Positions 50,931-61,598 of a DNA stretch of 64,000 nt are shown here, in pieces. A program made the position numbers and the translations under genes. Source of the stretch: Tritrichomonas musculus (Eukaryota; Parabasalia; Tritrichomonadida; Tritrichomonadidae). The stretch covers positions 1,381,001-1,445,000 of the forward strand of contig JAPFFF010000020.1 of NCBI GenBank assembly GCA_039105265.1. Reading direction: 5' to 3'. The number at the start of each line of letters is the position of its first letter. Position 1 is the stretch's first letter. Under the pieces are notes generated by a model. It was given only the letters and a program-made list of their open reading frames with translations, was not told the origin of the DNA and searched no databases.

Positions 50931-51935
50931 ATGTATACTCATCAATTTCCTCCATCATCTCTTCAGCGATTACTGCAAAATGACAAGAGTGATCAATTCA
51001 AAATCATTGTAAAAATAAAAAACACAGAGAATCAAAATGAAGGCGTCATGATTGAAAATCTCAATCAAATCATTATAACAACAACGATCAACAAAGCAAG
51101 AGTAATCTCAAAAACCATTGATGAAATGTTTACAATGGATCCATTAATAAAACAATTTGAATTTGAAATCAAAAACTCAGAAAATAGAGATCAAATAAAA
51201 ACAGAAGAAGTTATAGAAGTATTCCAAATGTTATTAAAATCCACTGATGAAGAAATTATTATCTCTGGCGATAAACAAGAAATATTTTTAACGATATTAA
51301 GCATTCTTGGTGAAGAAAATCTTAATGAAAGTTTAAATCAAAACACAAATCCATCAATTGAAGCACAATTAAGAGATGTAATGAATATATTCGAATGCGA
51401 ATATGAAGGTGATGAACTTTCAGGAATTATTTCATGCATTAGACAAATGACAGGAGGAAATCTTAATGGAAGAGATATAATTAAACTTTCAGCTGGAGGA
51501 ACTGAAGATCCAAACTTTCCTCTTACTAATATTGTTAAATATGACAAAGATAACATTGATCGTTATTTCTACAACTATATGATGCCAATTAAGAATAAAG
51601 ATGGTTGGATTGAATTCGATTTCTTAGATAGAAAGGTTCAAATAACGTCATATACAATTAGAACAAGCCAAAATTATCAATACTTTATGCATCCCAAATC
51701 ATGGAAAATTATTGGATCAAATGATCAAGTACGTTGGGATTTAATTGATATTCAAAATGACAAACAAGAAATGAATGGTTTTACTAAGCAGTATCGCTAC
51801 ACATGTAATAGAAATAATGATCAATTTTACAGATATATCCGATATGTCCAATTAGATTCATGGGGGAATGCAACATCCAAGAACTACATTAATTTGACAT
51901 GCATTGAATTCTTTGGATCAATTTCTTCACCGTGA
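50931..51935 (+). CDS. BTB-like protein with C-terminal F5/8 type C (discoidin) domain
   Basis: Start chosen at ATG 50931 (MYTHQFPPSSLQRLLQNDKS, 334 residues); the open codons before it begin with TTG. The N-terminal half has BTB/BACK-like features (FTMDPLIKQFEFEIKN, EVIEVFQMLLKSTDEEIIIS, EIFLTILSILGEENL). The C-terminal half is a discoidin domain: LSAGGTEDPNFPLTNIVKYD, WIEFDFLDRKVQITSYTIRT, HPKSWKIIGSNDQVRWDLID and FYRYIRYVQLDSWGNATSKN. There is no signal peptide, so it is cytosolic, where such domains bind ligands or partners rather than extracellular sugars. The combination is common in trichomonads. Partners are unknown. TGAAATAAATAAA just after the stop could serve as a polyadenylation signal. 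Confidence 0.82.
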   Translation: MYTHQFPPSSLQRLLQNDKSDQFKIIVKIKNTENQNEGVMIENLNQIIITTTINKARVISKTIDEMFTMDPLIKQFEFEIKNSENRDQIKTEEVIEVFQMLLKSTDEEIIISGDKQEIFLTILSILGEENLNESLNQNTNPSIEAQLRDVMNIFECEYEGDELSGIISCIRQMTGGNLNGRDIIKLSAGGTEDPNFPLTNIVKYDKDNIDRYFYNYMMPIKNKDGWIEFDFLDRKVQITSYTIRTSQNYQYFMHPKSWKIIGSNDQVRWDLIDIQNDKQEMNGFTKQYRYTCNRNNDQFYRYIRYVQLDSWGNATSKNYINLTCIEFFGSISSP

Positions 51936-52103
51936 AATAAATAAACTATGAATATATATTTATTTGTTGTTTTAAAATATATTTTGACCTATTGAGGTCA
52001 ATTCATAAAGATCTTATCAATTTTATTGAAAAAGTGAATATCGTCATAATATTCAAGTTATACATTGAAAAAATTGAATATATTGAAATATTAAAATTTA
52101 AAA

Positions 52104-52553
52104 ATGGCAAAAAGAAGAATAATGAGGGAATTGGATACACTAGCAAATGATCCAATAGAAGGAGTTACAATAGGGCAAGTTGGCGATGACATTTTCCATT
52201 GGCATGTTCAAATTCAAGGCCCACCAAAAACAGTTTATGAAGGTGGCGTTTATATAGTTGACATAAAATTCCCATTCGATTACCCCCTTAAGCCACCAGA
52301 ATGCCATTTTGAAACAAAAATTTATCATCCTAATATAACAAAGGATGGCGCCATGTGCTTATTTATTTTAAAAAAAGGCTGGAAGCCAATTGAAAATATA
52401 GGAAATGTATTGAAAATAATTTACTCTTTACTTCAAACTCCAGATCCAGAAGATCCTATAGATGCAGAAGTTGGTGCCCAATATACCAAAGATATTTCTG
52501 CTTTTAATCAAATTGCTATAGATTGGACGAAAAAATATGCTATTCCTCAATAA
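52104..52553 (+). CDS. E2 ubiquitin-conjugating enzyme (Ubc4/UbcH5 type)
   Basis: 149 residues, the standard length of the minimal UBC fold. Family marks are present: KRRIMRELDTLANDP, FHWHVQIQGPPKTVYEGGVY, FPFDYPLKPPE, HPNITKDGAMC with catalytic Cys85, then GWKPIENIGNVLKIIYSLLQ and PDPEDPIDAEVGAQYTKDIS. The HPN motif sits ten residues before the active Cys as expected. The residue after Cys is Leu followed by Phe (CLFILK) rather than the usual CLDIL, a minor oddity. It takes ubiquitin from E1 and passes it to E3 or substrate. The gene is intact and starts close behind the BTB-F5/8C gene on the same strand (168 bp). Confidence 0.97.
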   Translation: MAKRRIMRELDTLANDPIEGVTIGQVGDDIFHWHVQIQGPPKTVYEGGVYIVDIKFPFDYPLKPPECHFETKIYHPNITKDGAMCLFILKKGWKPIENIGNVLKIIYSLLQTPDPEDPIDAEVGAQYTKDISAFNQIAIDWTKKYAIPQ

Positions 52554-52807
52554 ATTAAAATGCCTAAAGAACATTTTTAAATTTTAAATTAATCCTTTAT
52601 ATTAATGTTTTTAATTTTCTATTTTTCCTGCTAAAACTTATATATTTCGAAGGTTGAGAAATAAGAAGTTGACAATTTAAGTATATTAAGATTGCATTTT
52701 TACTTTAAATTACAGAGAAATAAGTTTGATTCATAATAATTTATCATTCATCAAGTAACTTATAATGTTGCCAATATTATAAAGAATTGAATTCAGTAAA
52801 AAATAGT

Positions 52808-54142
52808 AGGGTGGTCAAATCGGCCCAAAATAATATTTTTTAAAAATCATGGGCCAAAATGTGGGTCAAGATGGGTTAATGTGGGTCAAAAATAATCAAT
52901 AAATATCACATATATTTTTTTAAATATATAAATATATTAATATAATTATCGTTTTGTATCTTTTTAAAAGTATTTTTTTCTGCTAATTTAATAAATTGAA
53001 TGCGATAAAACTATATTAAATTATATCTAATTTGATAGTTTTTTTATCGTTTTCATCAGAAATATTGAGTATCCAAAAAATAAATATATCTTCCTAAAAG
53101 TTTTTAATATTAAATAAACTAACCTATTTTTATTATATATAATGGTCATAAATATAATTTAAATAAATAAAACAATAAAAACATATATAAAATTTTGGCC
53201 CAACTTGGCCCAAGTTAGCCCAAGTTGGCCCAAATTTTTTGGGCTAACTTTTCTCATAAATTTTGAATAATTCAGAGGATATTTGGCAATTAAATTTGGG
53301 CTAACTTGGGTCAAGTTGGGCCAACTTGGGCCAAAATTTTGCATTCAAAATAAATTAATATATCAGTATATTTATATCTTCCTATGAAGTTAAGAGGCTA
53401 TTTAAGAATTAAAATAATAATAATTAAAGATATCCTTAATTATTATATTATTATTTAACTTTTCATTAGTAAATATGAAATGTATTTCTAAAATTATGAT
53501 TATATGACATAAACAAAATGTTTAATGCAGCTTTTTTATTTTAAACATTTGAGCTATTAAATTATCTGATAAAATTTATCATTTTTTTTCATATGTTGAT
53601 CATTATTTTGGCACCAATTTTCATTTCAAAACATTTTTTTGAAGTAAAATCATATAATTTTGATAAAATGAGATGAATTAATATAATTATTCGATATGAC
53701 TTTATCTTTTTATAGTTTAGGAAAAACATACAGAAATTTTCTAAGTGGTGTAATTGTAATTAGATACCACTTGTTCGACTCAACCCTGTGCCTTATTTTT
53801 TTAAAACTATTTAAAATAAAAATTATATTAATTTAAAACTTTGTTAAACGCATCCAAAAGCTAAATATTGCATTAGTGCTATCTTAATTTTATTATATTC
53901 TGCTTTTAACTGAAATTCTTCAAAATTTTTAATATCAATAAGATGAGAAAAAAAAAATACAAGCAAATAAATCATAATGAATTAATCAAATATATATGGG
54001 AAAATTCAAAATATATGAAATAATGAATTTGATCAACCCAATAAAAATACCTGTTTTATTTTAGGTAAAAAATTGACCTCAACGATCAATATTTTAAAAA
54101 TTTTTCTCTTCTCCCTCTCCGCTCGACAACATTTTTCGCAAA

Positions 54143-54179
<37 letters not shown>

Positions 54180-54300
54180 CAATTATTTGACCTTTTTTGA
54201 TCGTTATTACTTGAAAAAAATTGAGAGGATATTTGGTGACCCAATTACTACGTTTTTTTTGACCCATTTTTCTTTTTTTGGCCCACCCAGTGCCACCCTA
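52808..54300. mobile_element. Non-autonomous hAT-like element, 1.5 kb
   Basis: Ends TAGGGTGG and CCACCCTA are flanked by the 8-bp duplication AAAAATAG (52800-52807 and 54301-54308). Just inside, both ends carry GGCCCA/TGGGCC-type motifs. The interior has a striking 49-bp inverted repeat (53189-53237 and 53292-53340) built of repeated GGCCCAAGTTGGCCCA units, which would suit transposase binding. There is a 36-A tract near 54143-54178. No transposase is present. TAGGGTGG ends with an 8-bp duplication are typical of hAT. Short GC-rich frames here are not genes. Confidence 0.82.
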
Positions 54301-54631
54301 AAAAATAGTATTTAAAATCATTTTTAATTTGATGGATTTTTTTTTTTTTTTTTTTTCATAATCAACAAGTTTTTAAGGACGATATTTGTCAATATTATTG
54401 CTAACAATTGAATTTTAATGTAATTTTGGATGTTTCCACTGGTTTCATCGCTCAAGTATCTCAGGATGCCTTGAAATAAGTTGATAATAGTTTAATAAAT
54501 ATAACCACATTTTTATGAATTTAAAAATTGAGTAAACTCGTTAAATTTTTTGAATGTTTTATAAAAATTAACGTATATCAAACTTTAAGTACACGTTTAA
54601 AAATGTAATGATAAAATTAATACAAAACACA
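54301..54631. other. AT-rich upstream region of the Polo-like kinase gene
   Basis: One poly-T tract at about 54339-54356; no gene. Confidence 0.5.
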
Positions 54632-54640
54632 TCATTTTTT
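54632..54640 (+). promoter_or_regulatory. Candidate initiator (TCATTTTTT) of the Polo-like kinase gene
   Basis: TCATTTTTT begins 29 bases before ATG 54661 and fits the trichomonad initiator form. Positional support only. Confidence 0.35.
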
Positions 54641-54660
54641 TAGATCAAATTTGAATTTGT

Positions 54661-56334
54661 ATGTCATTACCAATTGTCAATATTCCATCGAAAGTTACTT
54701 TTACTAATGATGATGGCGCAATTGATGAATACATTTGCAATGAAAAATTAGGTCAAGGCGGATTTGCCACTGTTTATCGAGTTACAAATAAAATTAACAA
54801 TAAATCATATGCAATGAAAATTATATCGAGAGAACTCTTTTTAAATTCGAAAAACATATCATTATTTCATAAAATCGAAAATGAAATCCAAATTCAAAAA
54901 ACCCTCGATCATCCAAACATTATTTTATTAAAAGCATCATTTACAGATGATATTAATCAATATATGATTCTAGAATACTGTCCCGGAAAAACAATACGCG
55001 AGTACATCAGAAAAAGAGAAAAAGGATACCTTAGTGAACCTGAAACAAGAAAAATATTGAATGATCTTCTTCATGGACTTGTTTATCTTCATAATCATAA
55101 AATAATTCACCATGATCTTAAATTAGAAAATTTAATCATTGGCTCTGATGGAAATGTTAAAATTGCTGATTTCGGTGTTTCCAGAGTTCTTAAAAGTTAT
55201 AGTGACAAATGCTTTTCTATAAATGGAACAATTAATTACATGAGTCCAGAGCTATTTCAAAATGAAAATAAAGGTCACAGTTTTGAAGTTGACATTTGGG
55301 CTATTGGAGTGTCTGCATTTATAATGTTGACTGGCCAATATCCTTTTAACGGCGTTTCAAAAAAAGATATTCAAGATAAAATCAAAAATTGCGAATATCG
55401 CTTTCCTACGAATCTTCAACTTTCAGATGACGCCAAAAATTTCATTAAATCGATTTTTCGAATTGATCCTCGTAAAAGGCCAACAGCAAATAAACTTTTA
55501 GATAATCCTTTCTTGACCAAAATAGACAAAGAAAAAGTCAAATTGTATGAATCAAACAAACCTATTCAAAATAAATTATTTTCGTATACAAGTAGCCAAT
55601 CATTAAACAATCGTTACAATTGCTTTTATTTAGGGAACACAAATTCAAAGCCAATTGTAAAACCAATTGTTTCAAATGATTTAGCACAATCATTGAAAAA
55701 GTTTAATTTCAATAATGTTGTAAACCATTCAAAAGAAAAAAGTCAGATGAATGAGTTTAAATTCACCATTCCAAGTCATTTTGTTGTTAAGTACTCTTTT
55801 TATTACGATGATCTATGCTTCTTAATGCAAGATGGAACTGTTGGAATTTGCTTCAATGATCGTTCACGTATCGTCATGGATCCAAATGAAGAGTTTATTC
55901 AATATTACAAAAATTATAATTCAACTGGAGAAGTAATCAATCTTGACGATGTCCTAAATGAACAACAGAAATATAAGCTTCAAAACAAAATTTCTTTAGT
56001 TCAGAAATTTGCTGCAAATTTCAAAAAATTTCAATCTTTGTATAATTTGACGGACAAGATATACGATCAGAGGATTCCTCTTGATCATGTCAAATATTTT
56101 GTTAAGAAAAACGATTTGATTCTTTTCAAATTATTTGACAAAAATGTTCAGGTGAATTTTAACGATCAGAAAAAATTAATTATTTTTTCAAGTTCAAAAA
56201 AAATTTGTCTCGTAAAGCGCCTTAAAGAACAATGCAATTTAATCGACATAAATGTGGTTATGAAGATGAATGATAATTGTGAAGAATATAAAAAATATAA
56301 AATTGCAGAAGATTTACTTTCTTTTGTTCCTTAA
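54661..56334 (+). CDS. Polo-like kinase (PLK)
   Basis: An intact 557-residue ORF. The kinase domain spans about 23-285: Gly loop GQGGFATVYR (31-40), AMK Lys53, YMILEYCPGKTIREYIRK, HHDLKLEN (150-157), ADFG (Asp170), GTINYMSPEL and VDIWAIGVSAFIMLTGQYPF. HRD is HHD, removing the activation-loop-coordinating Arg. Two polo boxes follow a linker: PB1 at about 375-415 (KYSFYYDDLCFLMQDGTVGI, CFNDRSRIVMDP) with helix KISLVQKFAANFKKF, and PB2 at about 476-545 (VKYFVKKNDLILFKLFDKNV, QVNFNDQKKLIIFSSS). Polo boxes bind phosphopeptides and place the kinase on centrosome-like bodies and the spindle; mitotic or basal-body function is inferred from the family. Confidence 0.93.
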   Translation: MSLPIVNIPSKVTFTNDDGAIDEYICNEKLGQGGFATVYRVTNKINNKSYAMKIISRELFLNSKNISLFHKIENEIQIQKTLDHPNIILLKASFTDDINQYMILEYCPGKTIREYIRKREKGYLSEPETRKILNDLLHGLVYLHNHKIIHHDLKLENLIIGSDGNVKIADFGVSRVLKSYSDKCFSINGTINYMSPELFQNENKGHSFEVDIWAIGVSAFIMLTGQYPFNGVSKKDIQDKIKNCEYRFPTNLQLSDDAKNFIKSIFRIDPRKRPTANKLLDNPFLTKIDKEKVKLYESNKPIQNKLFSYTSSQSLNNRYNCFYLGNTNSKPIVKPIVSNDLAQSLKKFNFNNVVNHSKEKSQMNEFKFTIPSHFVVKYSFYYDDLCFLMQDGTVGICFNDRSRIVMDPNEEFIQYYKNYNSTGEVINLDDVLNEQQKYKLQNKISLVQKFAANFKKFQSLYNLTDKIYDQRIPLDHVKYFVKKNDLILFKLFDKNVQVNFNDQKKLIIFSSSKKICLVKRLKEQCNLIDINVVMKMNDNCEEYKKYKIAEDLLSFVP

Positions 56335-56696
56335 AAATATAGATTATAGATGTAACTATTTATTATAATAAACATGTTAATAAATAATTTTTTTTTATTC
56401 ATTAATGATTTTTAATCTATTGTTATATAATTGGCTTGGAGGCTAATCAAGTCTGTAAAACAATTTAATGTTATTAAATATAATGCTATCAGAAAAAATA
56501 GAAAAGGTATCTTGGATTTTTTCAGTTTAATTTTGCTCGAATAGAAGCGCCTTCTTTTTTTAAGATAAAACAAATAAAATGGCGCTTATCACACCAATAA
56601 AAAAGTATTTGAGGTGATTTATGTTTTATCTGAAATATCGACCAAATAATATTTCAAAATTAAATAAATTATAAACGATTTTTTTATTTTGAGAAA
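56335..56696. other. AT-rich intergenic DNA
   Basis: No gene seen. It holds the presumed promoter of the BspA gene. Confidence 0.45.
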
Positions 56697-59600
56697 ATGG
56701 AAACTCAGGACATATTTATTCATATTGCTAATCCGATACCCCGCGATCAAAAGAATTTTATTTATCATAAAAAGGAATATCCCATAGACTTTGAACTACT
56801 TAAAAAGAATTGCGGATATTTTTATAACAATCAAAAACAATTCGAAGAAATTACTGATATTTACCTTTTAAATGAAGACGAAGAAGCGATTTCACTTACC
56901 GATGAATCTGTTGAGTCATTTATAAAAATTTGCCAAAATGAAAAATGTCAAATTAAACTTTCAAATATTATTCCTCTTCAATATCTATCATACAAGTATG
57001 ATTTTCAAGCACTTAAAACAGTTACAGATGAATTAATTACGAAGTACTCTAAAGAACTCCTATTTGAAAAACTTTTATTTAATAATAAAAAAGATAGCCA
57101 AAAAAACTCGTTTTTTTTTGATACAAAAAGTGAAGAAGAATATCTTTCAAAACATTTAAAAGAGTATCTTAATAATGAAAATATTATAATCCTTAGAATT
57201 CCAGTTTTAGAACGCATTTTACAACTTTATTACCAAAATCAAGAGAATGCCAATTTAATAAGTCAAAAAGACATGATTGACTTTTTATTCAAATGTCTTG
57301 ATTATCATGGAAGAGAAGCATCTATTTTATTTAATAACGTTGATTTTAAAGGAGAAGAAATATATGTAATTCGTCGATTACTTAAATATCAAGATGTGTT
57401 TGATTTTAACTTTATCAGTTCAACACTTTCTAATTCATTTTTTCAATTTAGACAACAAGAAAATGAGCATTTAAACAATATTGAAGAAAAGCTAAAAGAT
57501 GAATATCAAAAAGAGATCACTAAAAATAAAGTAGAATATGAAAAAAAAATTCAAGAATTTTTTGAACAAAGTAAAGAGCTGACTGCAAATCGTGTTGTTT
57601 CAAAATATCGAAAAGCAGTTGAAAGTGTTGATTTAAACGTCTTCAATAAATTTGATAATGAAATTAAATGTCATTATATAAATGAGATTGTTCATCATAT
57701 AATTAATGAACCAGATTTCTCCAAAGAATTTGAAGAAGATAAAATGAATAATTCAATTATTCATATAGTTTTGTGGTTCATTCAATTTCTCAAAACTTTA
57801 TCAACAGAAGATCCTGATAATGATCTTAAAGCTATTTATGAAAACAATTATGAACAATTACAAAAATTTATCATTGACAATTCAAAACAATTTAACATTA
57901 ATAATAATATTTGTGAATTTTTATATAAGAAGAATTTATTTGAAAAAATATTGCTTGTAATTCTTAATAATTTTGATAATTTATTAATTGAAATTGAATA
58001 TCCAACTGAATTATTTGAAAAGATTGCAAATATTGTATATGATATTTCAAAACAAAAAATTGAGTATTCAAATAAAATAATTGTGACTTTTATTATTAAA
58101 AATAAAGATTATTTTATGACAAAATCAAAATTAAGTCAAATAGTTAATAATGTTATTATTTGTGCACCAGATCTAACGGTTAAAGACCAACTTTTTGTAG
58201 ATTTCATACATTTAGAAAGTATTAAATTTTGTGAAGGAATTAAAACAATTGATTCTAATGCATTCAAAGATTTTACAACATTGATTGATATTACTCTTCC
58301 ATCATCGTTAATAACAATTGGTGACAGTTCATTTGAAGGATGTACTTCATTAAAGAAAGTTAATATTCCTTCATCAGTCACAACAATAGGATCTAATTCT
58401 TTCAAAGGATGCAAATCATTAACAGAAATTACTCTTCCATCATCATTAATAAATATTGGTGACAGTTCATTTGAAGGATGTGTATTATTAACAGAAATTA
58501 CTCTTCCATCATCATTAATAAATATTGGTGAAAAATCTTTTGAAGGTTGCCGATCAATTCGTTTAGTAAATGGTACGACGATTATCCCATCTAATGCATT
58601 CAAAAGATGCACAACATTAACAGAGATAATCATTCCATCATCATTAATAACAATTAGTGAAAGTTCATTTGAAGAGTGTAAGTCATTATTGAAAATTTCT
58701 ATTCCTTCATCAATCACAACAATTGAACCTAATTCTTTCAAAGGATGTGTATCATTAACAGAAATCACTCTTCCATCATCATTAATAAATATTGGTAAAA
58801 GTTCATTTGAAGGATGCACATCATTAAAGGAAATCAATATTCCATCAAAAGTTACAACAATTTGTGAAAGTTCATTTGAAGATTGTAAATCATTATTGAA
58901 TATTTCTATTCCTTCATCAGTCACAATAATTGAGCCTAATTCATTCAAAGGATGCGTTTCATTGACAGAAATCACTCTTCCATCATCATTAATACATATT
59001 AGTAGAAGTTCATTTGAAGGATGCACATCATTAAAGAAAATCGATATTCCATCATCAATTAAAATTATTGAAGCAAGTCTATTTAAAGGATGTTGTTCAT
59101 TGAATCAAATTACGATTTTTTCATTTTTGATATCAGTTGGAAATGATGCTTTCAATAATTGTTCATGTCTTACTCATATTAAAATTCCATCATCTGTAAC
59201 ATCAATTGGAAATCATGCTTTTTGTTGTTGTTCAAGATTGCAAAAAATCACAATTCCTTCATCTATTATATCAATTGGAGATTATGTATTCTCAAATTGT
59301 TCAGGTCTTACACAGATTGAAATTCCTTCAAATATAACATCAATAGGAAGTCATGCTTTTTATGGTTGTTCAAGATTGAAAAAAATCACAATTCCTTCAT
59401 CTGTGATATCAATTGGAGATTATGTATTCTCAAATTGTTTATGTCTTACAAGGGTTGAAATTCCTTCAACTGTAACATCAATTGTGGATCATGCGTTCTC
59501 AAATTGTTCAGGTCTTACACAAATTATAATTCCATCATCTGTAACATCAATAGGAGATTATGCATTTTCATATTCAGGTCTTACGCAGATTGAAATTCCT

Positions 59601-61598
59601 TCGACTATAACATCAATTGGAAATCATGCTTTTTGTGGTTGTTCAAATATGACCAAAATCACAATTCCTTCTTCTATAACATCAATAGGAGATTATTTAT
59701 TCTCAAATTGTTCATGCCTCAATCAGATTGAAATTCCTTCTACTATAACATCAATTGGAAATCATGCGTTCTCTCACTGTAAAAGTCTTTCGAGTATCAC
59801 TATTCCTTCATCAGTAACATCAATTGGAGATTATGCTTTCTTTGATTGTCAACATATGTCAAGCATCGCTATTCCTTCATCTGTGATATCAATTGGTAAT
59901 TGTTGTTTCCCAAATGATTGTCATATACGTATTCAAGATGATGGAAAAAGTTTTGCTTATCTGGAAAATAAATATATCGTTTTTAAATCATCAATAAATG
60001 GATGCTATGATTCTCTTATTGGGTTTAATAAATATAATTATAAAGGTGATGATATATGTATTCCATCATCAATCAAATTCATTAACGGTGGAGTTTTTTA
60101 TAGATTAAATGTTAAAAAAATAACAATTCCATCATCTGTAACATCAATCGGTGATTATGCTTTCAGTAATTGTTCAAGTCTAACATATATCACAATTCCA
60201 TCATCTGTAAAATCAATCGGAAATCATGCTTTTTATTGTTGCTCAAAATTAACAGGAATCACGATTCCCAATTCAGTAACATCAATCGGTGATTATGCTT
60301 TTTATTGTTGCTCAAAATTAACAGGAATCACGATTCCCAATTCAGTAACATCAATCGGAAATTATGCTTTTTATTATTGTAGAGGATTAACATATATCAC
60401 AATTCCATCATCAGTAACATCAATCGGAAATAATGCTTTTCATTGGTGTGATGAAATGAAGTGTATCACAATTCCTTCATTTATTTCATCATTTGGTGAT
60501 AATGTTTTTCAATTCTGCCAGAACTTAAAGAATATAACAATTCAACAAGTGGAAGAAAAAAACATTGATTTCATAAATAACCAATTTCTTGTTTATAAAT
60601 CATCAATTGATGGAAATTATGATACTCTTCTTTTGGCTATAAATATTCAAGAAACCATAAATATTCCAACAAATATCAAAATCATTAAAAGTTCTGCTTT
60701 TCATTATAGTTCAAATTTGACACAAATCACAATTCCTTCATCTGTGACATCAATCTGTGATTATGCTTTCAGTTATTGTTCAAAACTAGCGCATATCACA
60801 ATCCCATCATCTGTAACATCAATCAGTGATTATGCTTTCAGTAGTTGTTCAAATCTAATGTATATCACAATTCCATCATCTGTAACATCAATCGGAAATC
60901 ATGCTTTTGATCATTGTACAAAATTAACAGGAATCACGATTCCCAATTCAGTAACATCAATCGGAAATCATGTTTTTTATTGTTGCTCAAAATTAACAGG
61001 AATCACGATTCCCAATTCAGTAACATCAATCGGTGATTATACTTTCAGTGATTGTTCAGATCTAACACATATCACAATTCCATCATCAGTAACATCAATC
61101 GGAAATAATGCTTTTAATAATTGTGAAAAAATGAAGTGTATCACAATTCCTTCATTTATTTCATCATTTGGTGATAATGTTTTTCATCGCTGCCAGAATT
61201 TAAAGAAGATAACAATTCAACAAGTGGAAGAAAAAAACATTGATTTCATAAATAACCAATTTCTTGTTTATAAATCATCAATTGATGGAAATTATGATAC
61301 TCTTCTTTTGGCTATAAATATCCAAAAAACCATAAATATTCCAACAAATATCAAAATCATTAAAAGTTCTGCTTTCAGATATTGTTCAAATTTGACACAA
61401 ATCAAAATTCCATCATCTGTGACATCAATTGGTGATTATGCTTTCAGTGACTGTTCAAAATTATGTCATATCACGATTCCTAATTCAGTGACATCAATCG
61501 GTGATGGTGTTTTTCGATCTTGTCCATGTCTTAAAGAAATCAAAATTTCATCATCTACAAAAATTGGATCACATGATTTAAAAGTTATCAGAGTTTAG
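56697..61598 (+). CDS. BTB-like/BspA LRR_5 repeat protein, 1633 residues
   Basis: An intact ORF from ATG 56697. Residues about 1-110 resemble the trichomonad BTB-like head (FIHIANPIPRDQKNFIYHKK, IYLLNEDEEAISLTDESVES). Residues 110-500 are helical with a coiled coil (NIEEKLKDEYQKEITKNKVE). From about 505 to the end run some forty BspA-type LRR_5 repeats. Two dialects occur: SSLITIGDSSFEGCTSLKKV in the first third and SSVTSIGDYAFSNCSGLTQI later. A 675-bp, 225-codon segment is duplicated in tandem (for example 60458 and 61133) with very few differences. There is no signal peptide or TM segment, so unlike adhesin-type BspA proteins it is probably intracellular. The 4.9-kb frame contains no stop despite repeats, implying selection. 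Confidence 0.9.
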   Translation: METQDIFIHIANPIPRDQKNFIYHKKEYPIDFELLKKNCGYFYNNQKQFEEITDIYLLNEDEEAISLTDESVESFIKICQNEKCQIKLSNIIPLQYLSYKYDFQALKTVTDELITKYSKELLFEKLLFNNKKDSQKNSFFFDTKSEEEYLSKHLKEYLNNENIIILRIPVLERILQLYYQNQENANLISQKDMIDFLFKCLDYHGREASILFNNVDFKGEEIYVIRRLLKYQDVFDFNFISSTLSNSFFQFRQQENEHLNNIEEKLKDEYQKEITKNKVEYEKKIQEFFEQSKELTANRVVSKYRKAVESVDLNVFNKFDNEIKCHYINEIVHHIINEPDFSKEFEEDKMNNSIIHIVLWFIQFLKTLSTEDPDNDLKAIYENNYEQLQKFIIDNSKQFNINNNICEFLYKKNLFEKILLVILNNFDNLLIEIEYPTELFEKIANIVYDISKQKIEYSNKIIVTFIIKNKDYFMTKSKLSQIVNNVIICAPDLTVKDQLFVDFIHLESIKFCEGIKTIDSNAFKDFTTLIDITLPSSLITIGDSSFEGCTSLKKVNIPSSVTTIGSNSFKGCKSLTEITLPSSLINIGDSSFEGCVLLTEITLPSSLINIGEKSFEGCRSIRLVNGTTIIPSNAFKRCTTLTEIIIPSSLITISESSFEECKSLLKISIPSSITTIEPNSFKGCVSLTEITLPSSLINIGKSSFEGCTSLKEINIPSKVTTICESSFEDCKSLLNISIPSSVTIIEPNSFKGCVSLTEITLPSSLIHISRSSFEGCTSLKKIDIPSSIKIIEASLFKGCCSLNQITIFSFLISVGNDAFNNCSCLTHIKIPSSVTSIGNHAFCCCSRLQKITIPSSIISIGDYVFSNCSGLTQIEIPSNITSIGSHAFYGCSRLKKITIPSSVISIGDYVFSNCLCLTRVEIPSTVTSIVDHAFSNCSGLTQIIIPSSVTSIGDYAFSYSGLTQIEIPSTITSIGNHAFCGCSNMTKITIPSSITSIGDYLFSNCSCLNQIEIPSTITSIGNHAFSHCKSLSSITIPSSVTSIGDYAFFDCQHMSSIAIPSSVISIGNCCFPNDCHIRIQDDGKSFAYLENKYIVFKSSINGCYDSLIGFNKYNYKGDDICIPSSIKFINGGVFYRLNVKKITIPSSVTSIGDYAFSNCSSLTYITIPSSVKSIGNHAFYCCSKLTGITIPNSVTSIGDYAFYCCSKLTGITIPNSVTSIGNYAFYYCRGLTYITIPSSVTSIGNNAFHWCDEMKCITIPSFISSFGDNVFQFCQNLKNITIQQVEEKNIDFINNQFLVYKSSIDGNYDTLLLAINIQETINIPTNIKIIKSSAFHYSSNLTQITIPSSVTSICDYAFSYCSKLAHITIPSSVTSISDYAFSSCSNLMYITIPSSVTSIGNHAFDHCTKLTGITIPNSVTSIGNHVFYCCSKLTGITIPNSVTSIGDYTFSDCSDLTHITIPSSVTSIGNNAFNNCEKMKCITIPSFISSFGDNVFHRCQNLKKITIQQVEEKNIDFINNQFLVYKSSIDGNYDTLLLAINIQKTINIPTNIKIIKSSAFRYCSNLTQIKIPSSVTSIGDYAFSDCSKLCHITIPNSVTSIGDGVFRSCPCLKEIKISSSTKIGSHDLKVIRV

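Noticed and set aside
53159-53344. 61-residue minus-strand ORF rich in Trp, Leu and Gly
   Set aside because: Lies on the internal palindrome of the hAT-like element.
53700-53805. Possible tRNA-like or Pol III unit (GTTCGACTC B-box-like word followed by a T run)
   Set aside because: I could not fold a cloverleaf or pair an acceptor stem; it is inside the hAT-like element.
58136-59026. 296-residue minus-strand ORF inside the BspA gene
   Set aside because: Shadow of the repetitive LRR coding strand; the plus-strand protein has clear domain structure.
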